A DNA stretch of 64,000 bases from Phymorhynchus buccinoides (taxonomy: Eukaryota; Mollusca; Gastropoda; Neogastropoda; Raphitomidae), in assembly GCA_017654935.2 (NCBI GenBank), contig CM065699.1:11969966-12033965 (forward strand). The letters run 5' to 3'. Under the pieces are notes generated by a model. The model worked only from the letters and a program-made list of their open reading frames with translations. It made no database searches and was not told the origin of the DNA. The position numbers and the translations under genes were made by a program. Position 1 is the first letter of the stretch; the number at the start of each line of letters is the position of its first letter. This document shows, in pieces, positions 48,876-61,554 of this stretch.

Positions 48876-49296
48876 GAAAAGGTTGGCAGATTGTTAAGAG
48901 CGTTTCGCACTGCCAAATGTAATGCGTTCTGCAGCGGAGTGACCCTTGGTTCGAATCCCGCCCTCACCCTTTCTTTCTAGTTTGACATGAAAATCGACTG
49001 AACGTCCTGTCCTTCGGATGGGACTTAAAGCTAATCGGACCTACGCTTTACGGCACGTAAAACCCACATCATGTTGAAATCGGTAATAGCAGGGATAAAT
49101 CCAGGCTGGTATGGCCAAATTGATAGCTTAGGTTTATTCCAAGTGTGCCCACTACACCCTCCTCAACCTGTGCAAGCAGAATATATACAAATTTTTGTTA
49201 GGCCATGCACTTTGCTGTGACGCGCTCTCCAGGGGAAGGCACCTGTTTGACAAGTAAGTTCTGTGACTAGAATATACCAAATACCAAAGAAAATCC
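48876..49296 (+). mobile_element. tRNA-derived SINE, near full length
   Basis: Possible A box TGGCAGATTG (48,884) and a clear B box GGTTCGAATCC (48,948), then 'tccttcggatgggact' and a 'ggcacgtaaaaccc' core. The 3' part is 'gtgacgcgctctccagggg' with an 'aataccaaa' tail. This copy shows that the other family members are SINEs. Confidence 0.75.
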
Positions 49297-49517
49297 TAAA
49301 GTTTCTTGGGTTTATTCTGCTGCTGTACTCTTGCCCCTGTATGCAAGCATGCTTTGTTGAAATACATTAAAAGAAGCCCTTCCATTGGTTTACATTAATA
49401 TCCCCTATATCTCCTACAGCACAGTCTGCAAGTGAGAAGATGAAATAGGTTTGGCAAATGTTTCATGTGAAGCAATAAGACAATGTGATGTGTGTGTGTG
49501 TGTGTTTTCATTTTCAG

Positions 49518-49580
49518 AACAACGCATCTACAGAGAGAATAGAGCAGCTGAAGGGACAACGTCAGAACGCACAGAATGAA
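49518..49580 (+). CDS. Candidate 21-residue exon without donor
   Basis: After 'cattttcag', NNASTERIEQLKGQRQNAQN plus E are in phase 0, with I8 and L11 in register. It is followed directly by TAG (49,581) rather than GT. Could be a damaged exon or a base error in gtagtca. Confidence 0.5.
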
Positions 49581-49705
49581 TAGTCATTTTTGCAGTTGGA
49601 TTTGGTTAACTTTTTTTGTCCACTCTCTTCTCTCTCCTCTATTTCTCTCTCTATATACTCTCTCTCCTCTCTCTCTCTCTCTCTCATCATCTCCTCCTCT
49701 CTTCT

Positions 49706-49741
<36 letters not shown>

Positions 49742-49917
49742 GCAGTTATAGAAAACTTCCTGGCACACCCATGGGGCACTTTCACTTCACACAAGGACTC
49801 ATCTGCATCTTATTGGATGGTCATCTATTCAAAGCAGCTATTTTCTCGTGCTTGCTTAATAGTGGACTGTTTGGGTGTTTGTTTCTCAAACTCTCCTCAC
49901 CTTTACCCCCTTCACAG

Positions 49918-50085
49918 GTAGAATCCAAGAAGCAGGCCATGAAGAACCTGGAGGTCAGCCTGGAGCAGGGTCAAGGTCAACTGGAGGTCATGCAGGAGGA
50001 GCGGCGACAGACGGAGGACAAGATGAGACAACTCAGCGTGGACCTGGCCGCACAGCAAGCTGAAGTGGGGAAACAGCACAACGAC
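49918..50085 (+). CDS. Coiled-coil exon e13 (56 aa)
   Basis: 168 nt, phase 0, between 'cccttcacag' and 'gtgagt'. Two 28-residue modules: VESKKQAMKNLEVSLEQGQG and RRQTEDKMRQLSVDLAAQQA, ending GKQHND. Clean although its surroundings are noisy. Confidence 0.9.
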
Positions 50086-50174
50086 GTGAGTTATTACCTC
50101 CCTTAGGTCATTCTTCTACTCTCTATTCCGTAAGTACCATATTTTACGCACTATAAGATGCTTCATATTATAAG

Positions 50175-50300
50175 AGGCGACAGTTTGAGGTCAAGATGAG
50201 ACAACTCGGTGTAGACCTGGCCGCACAGCAAGCCAAAGTGGGGAAACTGCACAACGACATGAGTTTATTACCTCCCTTAGGTCATTCTTTGTACTCCCTG
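50175..50300 (+). pseudogene. Duplicated 3' end of e13 with broken donor
   Basis: 'aagatgagacaactcggtgt' through 'ctgcacaacgac' and the following intron 'ttattacctcccttaggtca' copy e13 and its downstream intron. The donor GTGAGT has become ATGAGT, and no acceptor is visible at its 5' edge. Confidence 0.8.
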
Positions 50301-50312
50301 TTGTATTTGATT

Positions 50313-50376
50313 AACAAAGCGCATTGAGTTGCTTTGCAAGATTTTGCGCTATATAATCATTATTAATTATTATTAT
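50313..50376. repeat. SINE/LINE 3' end
   Basis: 'aacaaagcgcattgagttgc', 'gcgctatataatcattatta'; same class of tail as 21,530. Confidence 0.55.
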
Positions 50377-50496
50377 CCCATGGGACTCCCTGCACATTCG
50401 TTTAAAGGGTCCTGTAGCAATTTTTGGGCTTCATAGACCCCCAAATGGGGGGCCCTGTGAGCCCTGTGACTTTATCACATTTTGTGATTTTGACAG

Positions 50497-50590
50497 GTGA
50501 GGACAAAGATGAGGCTGATCCAGCAAGTTGCAGGGAGATCTGAGTGTCTCCATCGCCACCAGAAAGTAGTACCACTGCCAAGTTGAACTT
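50497..50590 (+). CDS. Frameshifted 28-residue module exon
   Basis: After 'ttttgacag', VRTKMRLIQQ, then in the next frame LQGDLSVSIATRK, a TAG, and YHCQVEL. Combined, I8, L11, D14-L15, Tyr, Cys and Glu follow the module closely. At least one inserted base and one other change; donor uncertain. Confidence 0.5.
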
Positions 50591-50879
50591 CTGTCTTGTG
50601 TGTGTCTGTGTTATTCCATTTAACGTCCTTCCAATAAAAGTGATTCAGACAAAATTATATTTTGCGGTGTGTTTTTGGTGTGGTTGAGTTGTTAGTAGAT
50701 GTGTCTGTAGGTGAGAATATGTAAGAATATGTAAAGTAAACCAGTTATGTGATGTAATCATGACACCCATCCAAGAATGTAGGAGGGAATCGAGAATGAG
50801 TTTATGATGTCAGTGCCGCCATGTTGGGTTCTCACACTGTGATTGTCACCAATGAAAACACTCTTCAAAATCGAATATG

Positions 50880-51005
50880 TGGTGTGTGCTTGCTTTGTCA
50901 CTCCTCGGAAATCGGAATGTGTCGGCTGTATGCAGCGGGGAGACCAGTGAAACCTGAAAACCGGACACATACATAACTTACCCATTATGGCCGTATGGCC
51001 TGGAA
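50880..51005. repeat. Dispersed repeat, 5' part, minus orientation
   Basis: 'cctcggaaatcggaatgtgt' to 'cattatggccgtatggcctg', the complement of 10,572-10,680. Confidence 0.6.
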
Positions 51006-51345
51006 ATGCAGAAGAAGAAGAGAAAGAAGAATTGCTTCGGTGTCCTTTTTTCCGGGGGGGATAGCCGCCATGTTGGGTGCCTACGAACTGTTGTCACCAA
51101 AGAATCTCTACATCATTTCTCGTTCCTGATTCGGATGGGGGTAGGAGCAAATCTAATTGATTGGGAAAAAGACATTTGGAGAGAAAATGACAATGAGAAA
51201 GAAATGGGTAGGGAAAAGGAAGAGCTGTGTTGAGGAAAGAGTCATCAAAAGCCTAAAGATATCCCTGTACATTTAGCTACATGTTTTTAGCTTGTGGTAC
51301 AGTCACACAAAAATTGCATCAAAAAAAAGAAAGAAAAAAAAGGTG

Positions 51346-51452
51346 GCGCCGCCTCTGGCTGTGACGCGCTCTCCAGGGCTGGGAGCAACCCGAATTTTCA
51401 CAGGAGACGCCTCATGTGACTATAAAGTAACCTAATACCTAATACCTAATAT
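51346..51452 (+). mobile_element. SINE, 5'-truncated
   Basis: 'ctggctgtgacgcgctctcc', 'gactataaagtaacctaata' and a (taatacc)n tail. Confidence 0.75.
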
Positions 51453-51591
51453 GACCGTCAGTTTTTATCAAAATCAAATTTTAAGTTCTTCGTTTAGCAT
51501 TGGTGCTGTTTTCGTGCAATTATTTGTTCTCTAAGTGTTTACTGCAATTGTTAGTTCTTCACTTTTTATTTGGTGATGTTATGTATGCTAG

Positions 51592-51675
51592 GTGATGGTG
51601 CGTGACGACAACATCCAGAAGTTGAACTCAGACATGGGGAGGCTGAGGGCCATGCACCAGGAGAAGGTCCATGAG
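51592..51675 (+). CDS. Coiled-coil exon e14 (28 aa)
   Basis: 84 nt, phase 0, between 'tatgctag' and 'gtgagg'. One module, VMVRDDNIQKLNSDMGRLRA, ending QEKVHE. Strong likeness to e2 and e4 (V1, R4, D5, I8, L11, D14). It lies 173 bp upstream of the start of copy B. Confidence 0.9.
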
Positions 51676-52205
51676 GTGAGGGAACGCTGTTAACGTTGTA
51701 AAGTTGCATAGTCAAAAAGGGGAAATATTTAGGGAAAGAAAAATGGACTAGGCTGTTTGCCTGACTAACATCGAGATGCCTTATAGATGTGAAACACACA
51801 CACACACACGCACGAATGCACACACACACAATCACACATACACACAAGAAATACTTCTTTTTTTTTAAGCAACTTAATGCTTTTTTGTTGTTGCTTAGTG
51901 CTTACATGATTTCTTAATGCTTTTTAGATTCAAATCTTTGTAATAGATTGTGAGCATAGATGAAAGAAGAAACCCCCCAGATCTAATGAACGCTACGACA
52001 CACACACACAAAAGACTAATAATAATTTTAAAAATAGAGCAAGCTTCTTGTATTCCAATGTTTCGTGCCAGTCAGCACTTTGTCAAGGATGGCAATGACA
52101 TCAAATGAAACTTTGAAACTTTATAAATTATCCAATAATGCTTTCCGTTGAAAGTTACGTAGTAAAAAACAAATGGCATTATAAACTTGTTAGTGTTTTT
52201 TTTGT

Positions 52206-52467
52206 TTAACCCTTTCACCGTCACCCACATTTCTGCCAAAAATTGTCATTACATTTAGATTTACCTGGGTAGAGAACAAAATCCATCTGCAGTGTTGGGG
52301 AATGTTCTGTGACATAATATAAAATAAGGTCTAACTAAATCCTTACGTCCCAAAGCTAAGACAATAGGGTTTTTGGATAATAGGCCCTGAATTTGATGTC
52401 TTTTAGTGACACATAGGTGTTAAATCACTGTGGTGCTAAAGATGCGACTTTGGCGGTGAACGGGTTA
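52206..52467. mobile_element. MITE, copy B twin of 357-601
   Basis: Same element and position within the repeat, with small indels. Confidence 0.75.
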
Positions 52468-53407
52468 AAGTAAAAGGCTTAATGTGTTATGTTTAATTTT
52501 ACTTCACAGTATTCTTCAGTTTGGTTAGGACCTTTTTCTGTACACGTGGCGGGTTGTTTCTTACCAGTGTAAATATTGCACAATATTTCATATGTGTCCG
52601 TGTAACATAAAATCTTATTATATCTTATTCTAGTATGTGAGTTGTTTGCATGTTGGTGCTGGCTATTCAGCTGTAATCGCATGCGTCCACTGAATGTAGT
52701 AAAGGTGATGGGGGTGATTGCAGTGGGGTGATAAGTGAGGTAGGCTGAGAAGCAAGAAGTTTCAACTAGTTGGGTGTATTGATGTGATAAAGCGGTACCA
52801 TTTCAGTTAGATATATTCAGCTGTCATTGGCATGCAAAGATACTAAGAAAGCTAGTTATGGGGGCGTATTTATAGGTAGTGGAGCATGTGTGTACATTGC
52901 AGTGCGTAGTGTGGAGCTATGAAGCAAGTGTACAAACTAGTTGGGTGTTTGGTTTAACAATAGGCGTCCCATGTTCAGTTAGAATATATTCAGTGTCATT
53001 GGCATGCAAGAGATCCTAAAAAGCTGTTATTGAATATGTTTTTTAGGGCATTGTTCATATCGCAACACACTGGAACACATGTGGCACGCGCAACACTCTC
53101 TGTCTGTCTGTCCTGTCTTCTGTCTTCTCTCTCTCTCTCTCATCTCTCTCTCTCGTCGTCTTTCTCTCTTTAGGTTCTCTCACTCTCTCTCTCCTCTTCA
53201 AATCTCAATGGGGATCTGTTCATTCTCTCATCTCTCTCCGTTCGCCAGTCTCTCTCTCTCTCTCTTGTAGGTGCGCGTACAGGTGTCAGTGTTCATGTTT
53301 AATGTAACCCCTCCACCTCACCACCGGACCCTTACTTCTCCCTCCTTGAAAATCTGAATTTCTGTCCTATTGCCCTACATTCATATTGACCTTACACCCA
53401 CCCACCC

Positions 53408-53441
<34 letters not shown>

Positions 53442-53468
53442 AACTCTCTCTTCTCTCTCTCTCTCAGT

Positions 53469-53521
<53 letters not shown>

Positions 53522-53969
53522 TCTCTTATTGTTTTATGTTGAATTCTGTTGAGGGTTTTAAAAGAATTTTTTTTAATAAGTGTGTGTAATGCCTAAATGA
53601 GGTGACTGTGTGCATGTATATATCCATGTGTGTGTTGTTATATATGTGTGCATATTTACACTCATGTTTGCTTTGTGTAGATACATACTTATTACTGGAG
53701 TTTGTATATTCAAGCGCTTTTTATTATTGACAATAGTGTTATCTTCTTGGGGAAAAAAACCCTGTTCTCCTTAATAGCAGGAAAACATCTTTGTAGACAG
53801 CGTTTTGTTACTGTCTTGTCTCATAGCTGATGTAGACAGCTTTGCTTTACACTTTTTTCTCTTAGCTTGTGCTGTGATAATCTTCAATATCTTAAAAAGA
53901 AATCCATTAATTGCTTTCTTCAGAAACCTTGTCTCTCTCTACCCCTCTCATTTCTTTTCTTTTCTCTCT

Positions 53970-54920
<951 letters not shown>

Positions 54921-55159
54921 ACAGGAAGCTGATAATAAAGAGGATGAGCAATTGTTGATGAATGTAATAACAATGATGACAATGATAATGGTGATTGTTT
55001 GTTTGTTTTCGTACCCTGGCTAAGAGGCTCCAGGGATCATCCCAACAGCCAAAACACTTGAACACTATGGTACAAATGCACCAGCTAGGGATGAGAACAT
55101 TACGTGTGTGACCGTTGTAATGGCGGTAATAAGAACGACAATGCTGGTGCTGGTTTCAG

Positions 55160-55255
55160 ATCGGCAAACAGTCAGATCTGATCAAGAAGCTCCAGGACAC
55201 CCTGACAGAATGTCACTACGATCTGGACCTCACCAGGAGGCGTGCTGACGATGAT
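55160..55255 (+). CDS. Coiled-coil exon e1', copy B (32 aa)
   Basis: Same borders (ttcag / gttagt) and identical protein to e1; three synonymous differences (TGC/TGT, CGC/CGT, GAT/GAC). Confidence 0.87.
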
Positions 55256-55458
55256 GTTAGTGCCATGGTTTTGTTTTATTGTATTTTGCAGACTGTAAGG
55301 CGATACGTTTTTTCCCCAGACTGAGACCTCTGCGCTTTATAGTACGACTAAATGTAATTTAAAACAACACACAAAACAACAAGCTTTGTTGATGAGATGG
55401 AAATTTTCGGCTTTTATTAAACAGAGCCTTTGTCAAACATGGCACTATTTATTCACCT

Positions 55459-55611
55459 GGGCCTGTATTCACGTTGAGATAGCATGAGACTTAGCATCAT
55501 GCTATCTTAGAAGCTCTTCCAAAAGTCCTGTTAAATCCTATAGGACATTGGAAGAGCTTCTAAGTTAGCATCATGCTAAGTCTCATGCTATCTCAACGTG
55601 AATACAGGCCC
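55459..55611. mobile_element. Hairpin MITE, copy B
   Basis: Twin of 2,680-2,832, equally long, with two or three substitutions. Confidence 0.85.
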
Positions 55612-56266
55612 TGACCAATATATGACTAACAATAATAGTTAGAAAATATAATAACAAAATCTGAAATTTGTGTCAAATGTCAAATGTACGCCTTATGTGT
55701 GTGCATGTTGCTGTTAATGAATGAATTGCATTCGTTATTTGTTATATTGCATAAAGAGAAAGGAGAGGTATGGCAAAAGGGGAAGGGAGGAGGGGGGGGG
55801 AAGTACAAGACTTAATGAGGGGGGTGGGGGGGGGAAGGTAAAAAAAACAACTACCAATCAGAAACCCACAATGGAATGTTTTGCCCAAATTGAAATTTTT
55901 CCATCATAAGATACAGCTGTGTGATAGAATTTCAGTATCTTATTTGTATAATCTTATAGAATTTCAGTATCTTATTTGTATAATCTTATAGAATTTCAGT
56001 ATCTTTCATAGTTTTTATTTTATTTTAGTCATTTGAAGTTTGACTTGCAAGAAACATCTTTTCTGCAGAAAATTGATATGAAAGAGATTTTCTAGTTATG
56101 TAAATTAAAAAATTCTATGATGATAAATGATCAAAACAAAAGAAAATCAAGAGAGAGTTTAGGTTTTTTGTTTCTTATGAAATTGGCTTAGAAAAATCTA
56201 CCAAGCCGTCAATATGCCTTTTTACCAGTTGAATCCCATGTTTTGCGTGTGTGTGTGTGTGTGTAG

Positions 56267-56350
56267 GTGATGAAGAGAGATGAGGGCATCAAACAGCTGC
56301 AGGAGGACCTGATGGAATCCCAGACACAGTACTCTGCCTGCTACAATGAG
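56267..56350 (+). CDS. Coiled-coil exon e2', copy B (28 aa)
   Basis: Identical protein to e2, one synonymous change. The acceptor is 'gtgtgtgtag', different from the 'gtctcag' in copy A, because the adjoining GT repeat has contracted. Confidence 0.88.
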
Positions 56351-56865
56351 GTCAGGAAAACAAACAGCGTAGTTTACCCACTGTACAGTGATACCTTTCT
56401 TTCCAGACTGAGACCCTTGCACCTTGTAACATGTATCACTCATGTTGTTTGTTGTTGTTGTTCCCTGGCTTAAAGACTCCAGGGATCATCCCGACCACCG
56501 AAGCAATTGAGGCACAAATACACCAACTAGGGATGAGAACATTGCGTGTGTGACCGTTTTTTTATTACCCCGCCACGTGGGCAGCCACACTCCGACTTCG
56601 GAGGAGTTTCATTTATATTTTGAAATGAAAACGAAACACCCGAAGGTGTTCTTGCTCTCTTTGGACTTGGTTTAGGGATCTGCATGTTGACCGTCCAGAC
56701 TGTGGCTCTGAAATGGGACTAGGAATGATCAGGAATGACTAGGGATGATCAGTACCATGGTAGGAATAATTCTAATGGATAAGCCAGAAAATAAGGACTA
56801 GGAGAAAAATGAAGGAAATAAGAAAAAAAGCTACAAATTTGGCTTGTTTCTTTTTTTTTAACTTG

Positions 56866-57048
<183 letters not shown>

Positions 57049-57770
57049 AGGGAGGGAGGGAGGGGGGGAGGGGGGTACATGTGTGTGGGTGCGTGTGAGT
57101 ATGTTTGCGTGTGTGTCCATGCGTCCATGTATGTGCGTGTGTGTGTATTGTGTGTATGCGTGGTGTAGTGCCTGTGCTTGAGCGTGAGTGTGTGTTTATG
57201 TGTGTGTATGTTTGTGTGTGTGGGGGGGTGGGGGGGTGGGGGTGTGTGAGTGAGTTTGTGTGCTTGAGTGCGTGTGTGTACGAGAAAGAGAGAGAGAGAG
57301 AGTGTGTTTGTGTGTGTGTGTGTGTGTGTATGCATGTGTGCGTTTATGTGTGCGCGTGCGTGCCTGGGTGTGGGAATGTGCGTGTGCACGTTTGAATGCA
57401 TGCGTGTGCGCTCGTGCGTAAGCATGTGTTTGTGGGGGGGATGAAAACATTGATGTATGTCTTTGTGCTATTGTTATGATAGGGGCTGTTGGCCTAGATC
57501 ATTAAACATTCCGAGTCCGAGTCTCTCTCTCTCTCTCTCTGTCTGTCTGTACCAAGTTGGTCGCCACCATAGAAGAAGAAGATGCCTTGCTAAAAAGATG
57601 AACAAGAAAAAAAATTATTAAGAAAATATATTTTTTTAAAGGGGGTAAAGTTGTTGTTTTTTAAATATAGCAAAGCATATAACATATGTGGCACAGTAGG
57701 CTTTGCAGGCATTTAGCCTGCTGTTACGTTATCATTTTATGTCTGTACATTTGTGTTGTTGTGGTCTCAG

Positions 57771-57938
57771 GTGTTGCGGCTAGAAGAGGAGCTGGAGAAG
57801 GTGAAGGGCGAGAACGCCCACCTGGCGGAGGTGGGGACCCGGGCCACCCAGACAGGCAGCCAGCTGCAGGAACAGATGACACAGCTGGAGTTGGACCTCA
57901 CCATATCGCAGGAGAAACACCGCACCTGCCAGAAAGAG
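57771..57938 (+). CDS. Coiled-coil exon e3', copy B (56 aa)
   Basis: Same protein as e3 with three synonymous nucleotide changes; donor gtgggt. Followed by only four array units. Confidence 0.9.
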
Positions 57939-57954
57939 GTGGGTAGAGTTCATC

Positions 57955-57986
<32 letters not shown>

Positions 57987-57991
57987 CACAG

Positions 57992-58363
57992 ATGACCCAG
58001 CTGGAGTTGGACCTCACCATATCGCAGGAGAAACACCGCACCTGCCTGCCAGAAAGAGGTAAGTAGAGTTCATCATCATCATCATCATCATCATCTTCAT
58101 CATCATCACAGATGACCCAGCAGGAACTAGACCTCACCATATCGCAGGAGAAACACTGCACCTGTCAGAAAGAGGTGGGTAGAATTTATTGCTGCTGGCA
58201 TTTTTGTTGTCATTGTCATCATCATCATCATCATCATCATCATCACAGACGCAATACTGCTGGAGCTAGACGTAGTAAGTAAGTGTCATGATCATCAAAT
58301 TGTTGATGGAGGATGCTATGTGCAAGAAGAAGACCTCACTATAACGCACCTGCCAGAAAGAGG
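57992..58363 (+). repeat. Short micro-exon-like array, copy B
   Basis: Units start at 57,992 and 58,112, with a truncated one at 58,329. The 57,992 unit has a four-base insertion ('tgcc' doubled in cacctgcctgcc) and a gtaagt donor, so its inclusion would shift the frame. The 58,112 unit is 63 nt and reads MTQQELDLTISQEKHCTCQK plus E. Confidence 0.8.
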
Positions 58364-58849
58364 TGGGTAGAATTTATTGCTGCTGCAGACCTGTTTACCT
58401 TTACGATTTTGCTGTAATTTTTTACGAAACAAAAGTCAAATTATGATAATTACGGCGACGAAAAACAACAGCAAAAACCGCAACTGTAGTGGTTTGCAGG
58501 TCTGCAGTTACAGTTTAGTATTGCAAATGGCGGCTGCCGAGCATGATTTCACTCAAATGCTCAATGATTTATGATTTCAACGAGGTTGACGGAGCCGGGC
58601 AAAGCAAGGAGGAGTTACTTTGGTTGCAGTTGTGATTGGGAAAACAAATGATCAATTTTCTTATAAAATTTAAAAGAGACCTGTTAGATTCAATCTGAGA
58701 AAATGGTCTAGAGATATCTTTCCTGACTTGTCTGAGCCAAAAACCATCATCCCAGGGCTATGACATCAAAAGTTATGACATCATCAGTGACATCACATGT
58801 CCAGTAGTAGACTCATACATGACCAGCAGTGAAGAGGTTATCTCACTCA

Positions 58850-59206
58850 AGTCGTTCCGGCCATATATGTCCGAAATTAATAGATAGCTGTCAGTTTGAT
58901 GCATTTGCTTCAAGGGAAGTAAATCTGTGTGCACACCACACCTTGGTCACTTCTAAACTCGCTTCACTCCCTAAGACCACAGTTTTGACTTTGCTTTTGT
59001 AGTGGTTCGTTGTGGGGGAACCAATCGGTGTAGTTTTTTTTATATAAAGTCTATATATTTACCACTTCCCTATGTCTAAACCTGAAGTAAAAACGTGTAA
59101 TCTTCTTTCATTTCTCCTTTTGTTTATGTCTGTTTTGTTTTGTGCATGGCTGGAGGGATTTGTGAGTTTTTTTAATCATTCAAAATCGTTGCGATGCGAA
59201 TGAGTT
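58850..59206. repeat. Dispersed repeat, copy B twin of 7,419-7,800
   Basis: Same sequence with short deletions, e.g. in the 'tctatatata' region. Confidence 0.8.
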
Positions 59207-59227
59207 AATGATGTAGATTATTATTAT

Positions 59228-59470
59228 TAGGTATTAGGTACTTTATAGTCACAGAGGCGACTCTGAAATTTGGGTTGCTCCCACCTGGAGTGCGCGTCGC
59301 AGCCAGAGGCACACCACCCAATTTTTTTTGGGCATGCAATTATTGGGTGACTAATGAGGAAGGGGGGAGGGGGTAAATTTTGACCAAATAACAACTTTTT
59401 CGTTGTCACTGGGATTAACGTGTGCTAAGTGCATGGGGCACACAGGACCTCGGTTTATTGTCTCATTCAA
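59228..59470 (-). mobile_element. SINE, minus-strand, copy B twin
   Basis: Twin of 7,803-8,053. Confidence 0.75.
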
Positions 59471-59560
59471 AAGACTCCACGTTCAGACCGTAAGGCCTAG
59501 TGCAAAGTGATTAGGCGAGAGCTAGCGATGACCAATGTGCTGTGGTTGTGTGTTGTCCAG

Positions 59561-59644
59561 GTGACCAATCGTGACCAAGTGATTCTACGACTGCAGACAG
59601 ACTTGGACGCCGCCCATCAGAAATACACAGGCTGTTCTGAGGAG
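59561..59644 (+). CDS. Coiled-coil exon e4', copy B (28 aa)
   Basis: Identical protein to e4 with two synonymous changes; borders gttgtccag / gtagag. Confidence 0.88.
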
Positions 59645-60611
59645 GTAGAGAAACGCATCTAAATGCGTTCATCTTTTCTTGGGTCATTGTGATCATCAAC
59701 ATCTCTGCTGCTTACTGTGAAGACGCATCTTTTCAGAAAATATCTCTGTTAATTTCTGTCTGTCCATCCACTGTCGGTCAACCTTCTAAATAATTTGTGT
59801 TGTATGTAGGTATTTTAAATGTGAGTTGTGTGAGTGCGATAAAGTGATATTTTGTTCTAACTAATTTTAAGTACATGTATTTTGAATATATTTTGTGTGC
59901 GTGGGGTAAGCTTCACGTCTTTTTTTCATTTTTTCATGTAAAGCGCGGCGAGTCCTGCTATGTCATGAGAGAATAGTGCTATAGAAGATTTATTTATTAT
60001 TATTATTACCACTTAAAACAAAGTTTGCCTTTATTTTTCATGCTCTCTTCTGTGTCTGCCTATCTATCAGTCATCTCTCTCTCTCTCTCTCTCTCTCTTT
60101 TCCTTCATGTCTGATGTTTTTGGCCAAGGAGTTTCCACCAATGGCAAGGGTAGAAATTACCAATGCGATGGATGGGAAAAGAAAAAGAGAAAAAATTACC
60201 AACTACATTTTCAGCAGATTTAAAAACACTCCCAGTCTCCCCCTCAAATCCTTGATATGGATTGAATTGATTTCTGTTTGCTGCCTTTCTTTGAATTGAA
60301 GTAAATGATCTTAAACAAAATCTCAACTTCCGATCTTTTATCAAATGGATTTTTGAAATTGTTGCGAAACGTTATCATTTTTCAGTTATTTAAAAATGCA
60401 AAATTGTGTTTAGGATTTTCATCTGTTTTTTTCATTTCTGAGCTACCCTGTCAAATGATGACACTAGACATTTTGTTATTAATTGAATGATAACTGTTTT
60501 CAAGTATGCCTCTTATTTAATTACAGACTTTTTTTTCAGGCTATTCGATTTTTATGCTTGTTTTCTATAATCACTCCTTGGTTCAAAGGATGTTAATTTC
60601 GGTCTGTTCAG

Positions 60612-60716
60612 TTGAACGCCAAAGAGAAGGAGATTCAGCGGCTGAACAGCAAAGTCAGGGAGATGCAGCAGGAAATCAGAACACAGCTGCAACTGCTAGA
60701 ACAACGAGACACCAAG
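60612..60716 (+). CDS. Coiled-coil exon e5', copy B (35 aa)
   Basis: Identical protein to e5, two synonymous changes. A 52-bp insertion just after the donor has left a second ACCAAG|gtgcgt at 60,775-60,786. Confidence 0.86.
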
Positions 60717-60786
60717 GTGCGTTGTTGTTGTTCTTTAATTTAACGTCTTTTCACTTAGAAGTGATATTAGACATACCAAGGTGCGT
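60711..60786 (-). mobile_element. Short retroelement insertion with 12-bp target duplication
   Basis: ACCAAGGTGCGT occurs at 60,711-60,722 and 60,775-60,786. Between them are 52 bp absent from copy A, reading on the minus strand 'atgtctaatatcacttctaa' to 'ttaaagaacaacaac'. An (AAC)n tail plus direct repeats fits a 5'-truncated SINE. Similar 'ttaacgtc' segments occur at about 13,681 and 50,620. Confidence 0.75.
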
Positions 60787-61554
60787 GTGTGTGTGTGCGT
60801 GCAATAGGGCATTTGCCACGGAGGTCGTACTGTAGACTAGACTAGTGTCTGACTACATTCTTGCTCGCATGCATGGGTGCTACTCTTTCAGTTTTACACT
60901 GATTTCAGTATTTTTAATTTGACCAGAAACTGAACTTCAGTTTTTGTTAAATTCATAAGACAAAAATATATAAAATTAAGAAAACGACCACAAGCGATTT
61001 GGGGCATTTTGAACTTGGTTGCTCTATCTTGGAAGTTTACAAAGGCAATGTAATAATTTTACAAGGCTTATCGCACTCAAACTGTCTCTGGTCTATCATT
61101 TTAACTGTCTGTCTCGTTATCTCTCTCTCTTAGTTGCCCCCCAGAATCGTCTGATGGGGCTCTGCCCCTGTACCCTGCCAGGGCCATGGGTCCCTGGACC
61201 CCTGCCTTTCATTTTTTTTCATTTGGGGAAGTTGAACCCCTGCACATGTTTTGCCCGTAGTTGCATGACCTCTCTTATTCAAAGCCTTTAAATTGAAGGT
61301 CGCTCGTCCATAGCAAATGGTCCATTGCTTGCTCGTTTTGTTTACCTTGTTGAAGTACGCATCTGTATAAGAACTTTTTAAGCATTTTTTCCTGGTTTTC
61401 AATTTCCTTTGTCTTTATTAACATACTCTTCCTTTCGGTCAGGTTTTGTTGTTGTTGGTTTTTTTACTCTTTTCTTCACTTATGTAATGAGAATCTATGT
61501 GCGGTGTATATTTTCATCATATTAAACTTTTATGCAGTTCTTTTTCTTCAGTGT

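Noticed and set aside
48876..48960. A functional tRNA gene
   Set aside because: Box A/B-like sequence is present but no cloverleaf could be drawn, and the unit continues into a known SINE-type body and tail.
32119..51847. Calling this half of the gene a pseudogene
   Set aside because: Splice sites and module spacing are kept, two exons are clean, and the density of small indels in non-coding overlap with copy A points to consensus errors.
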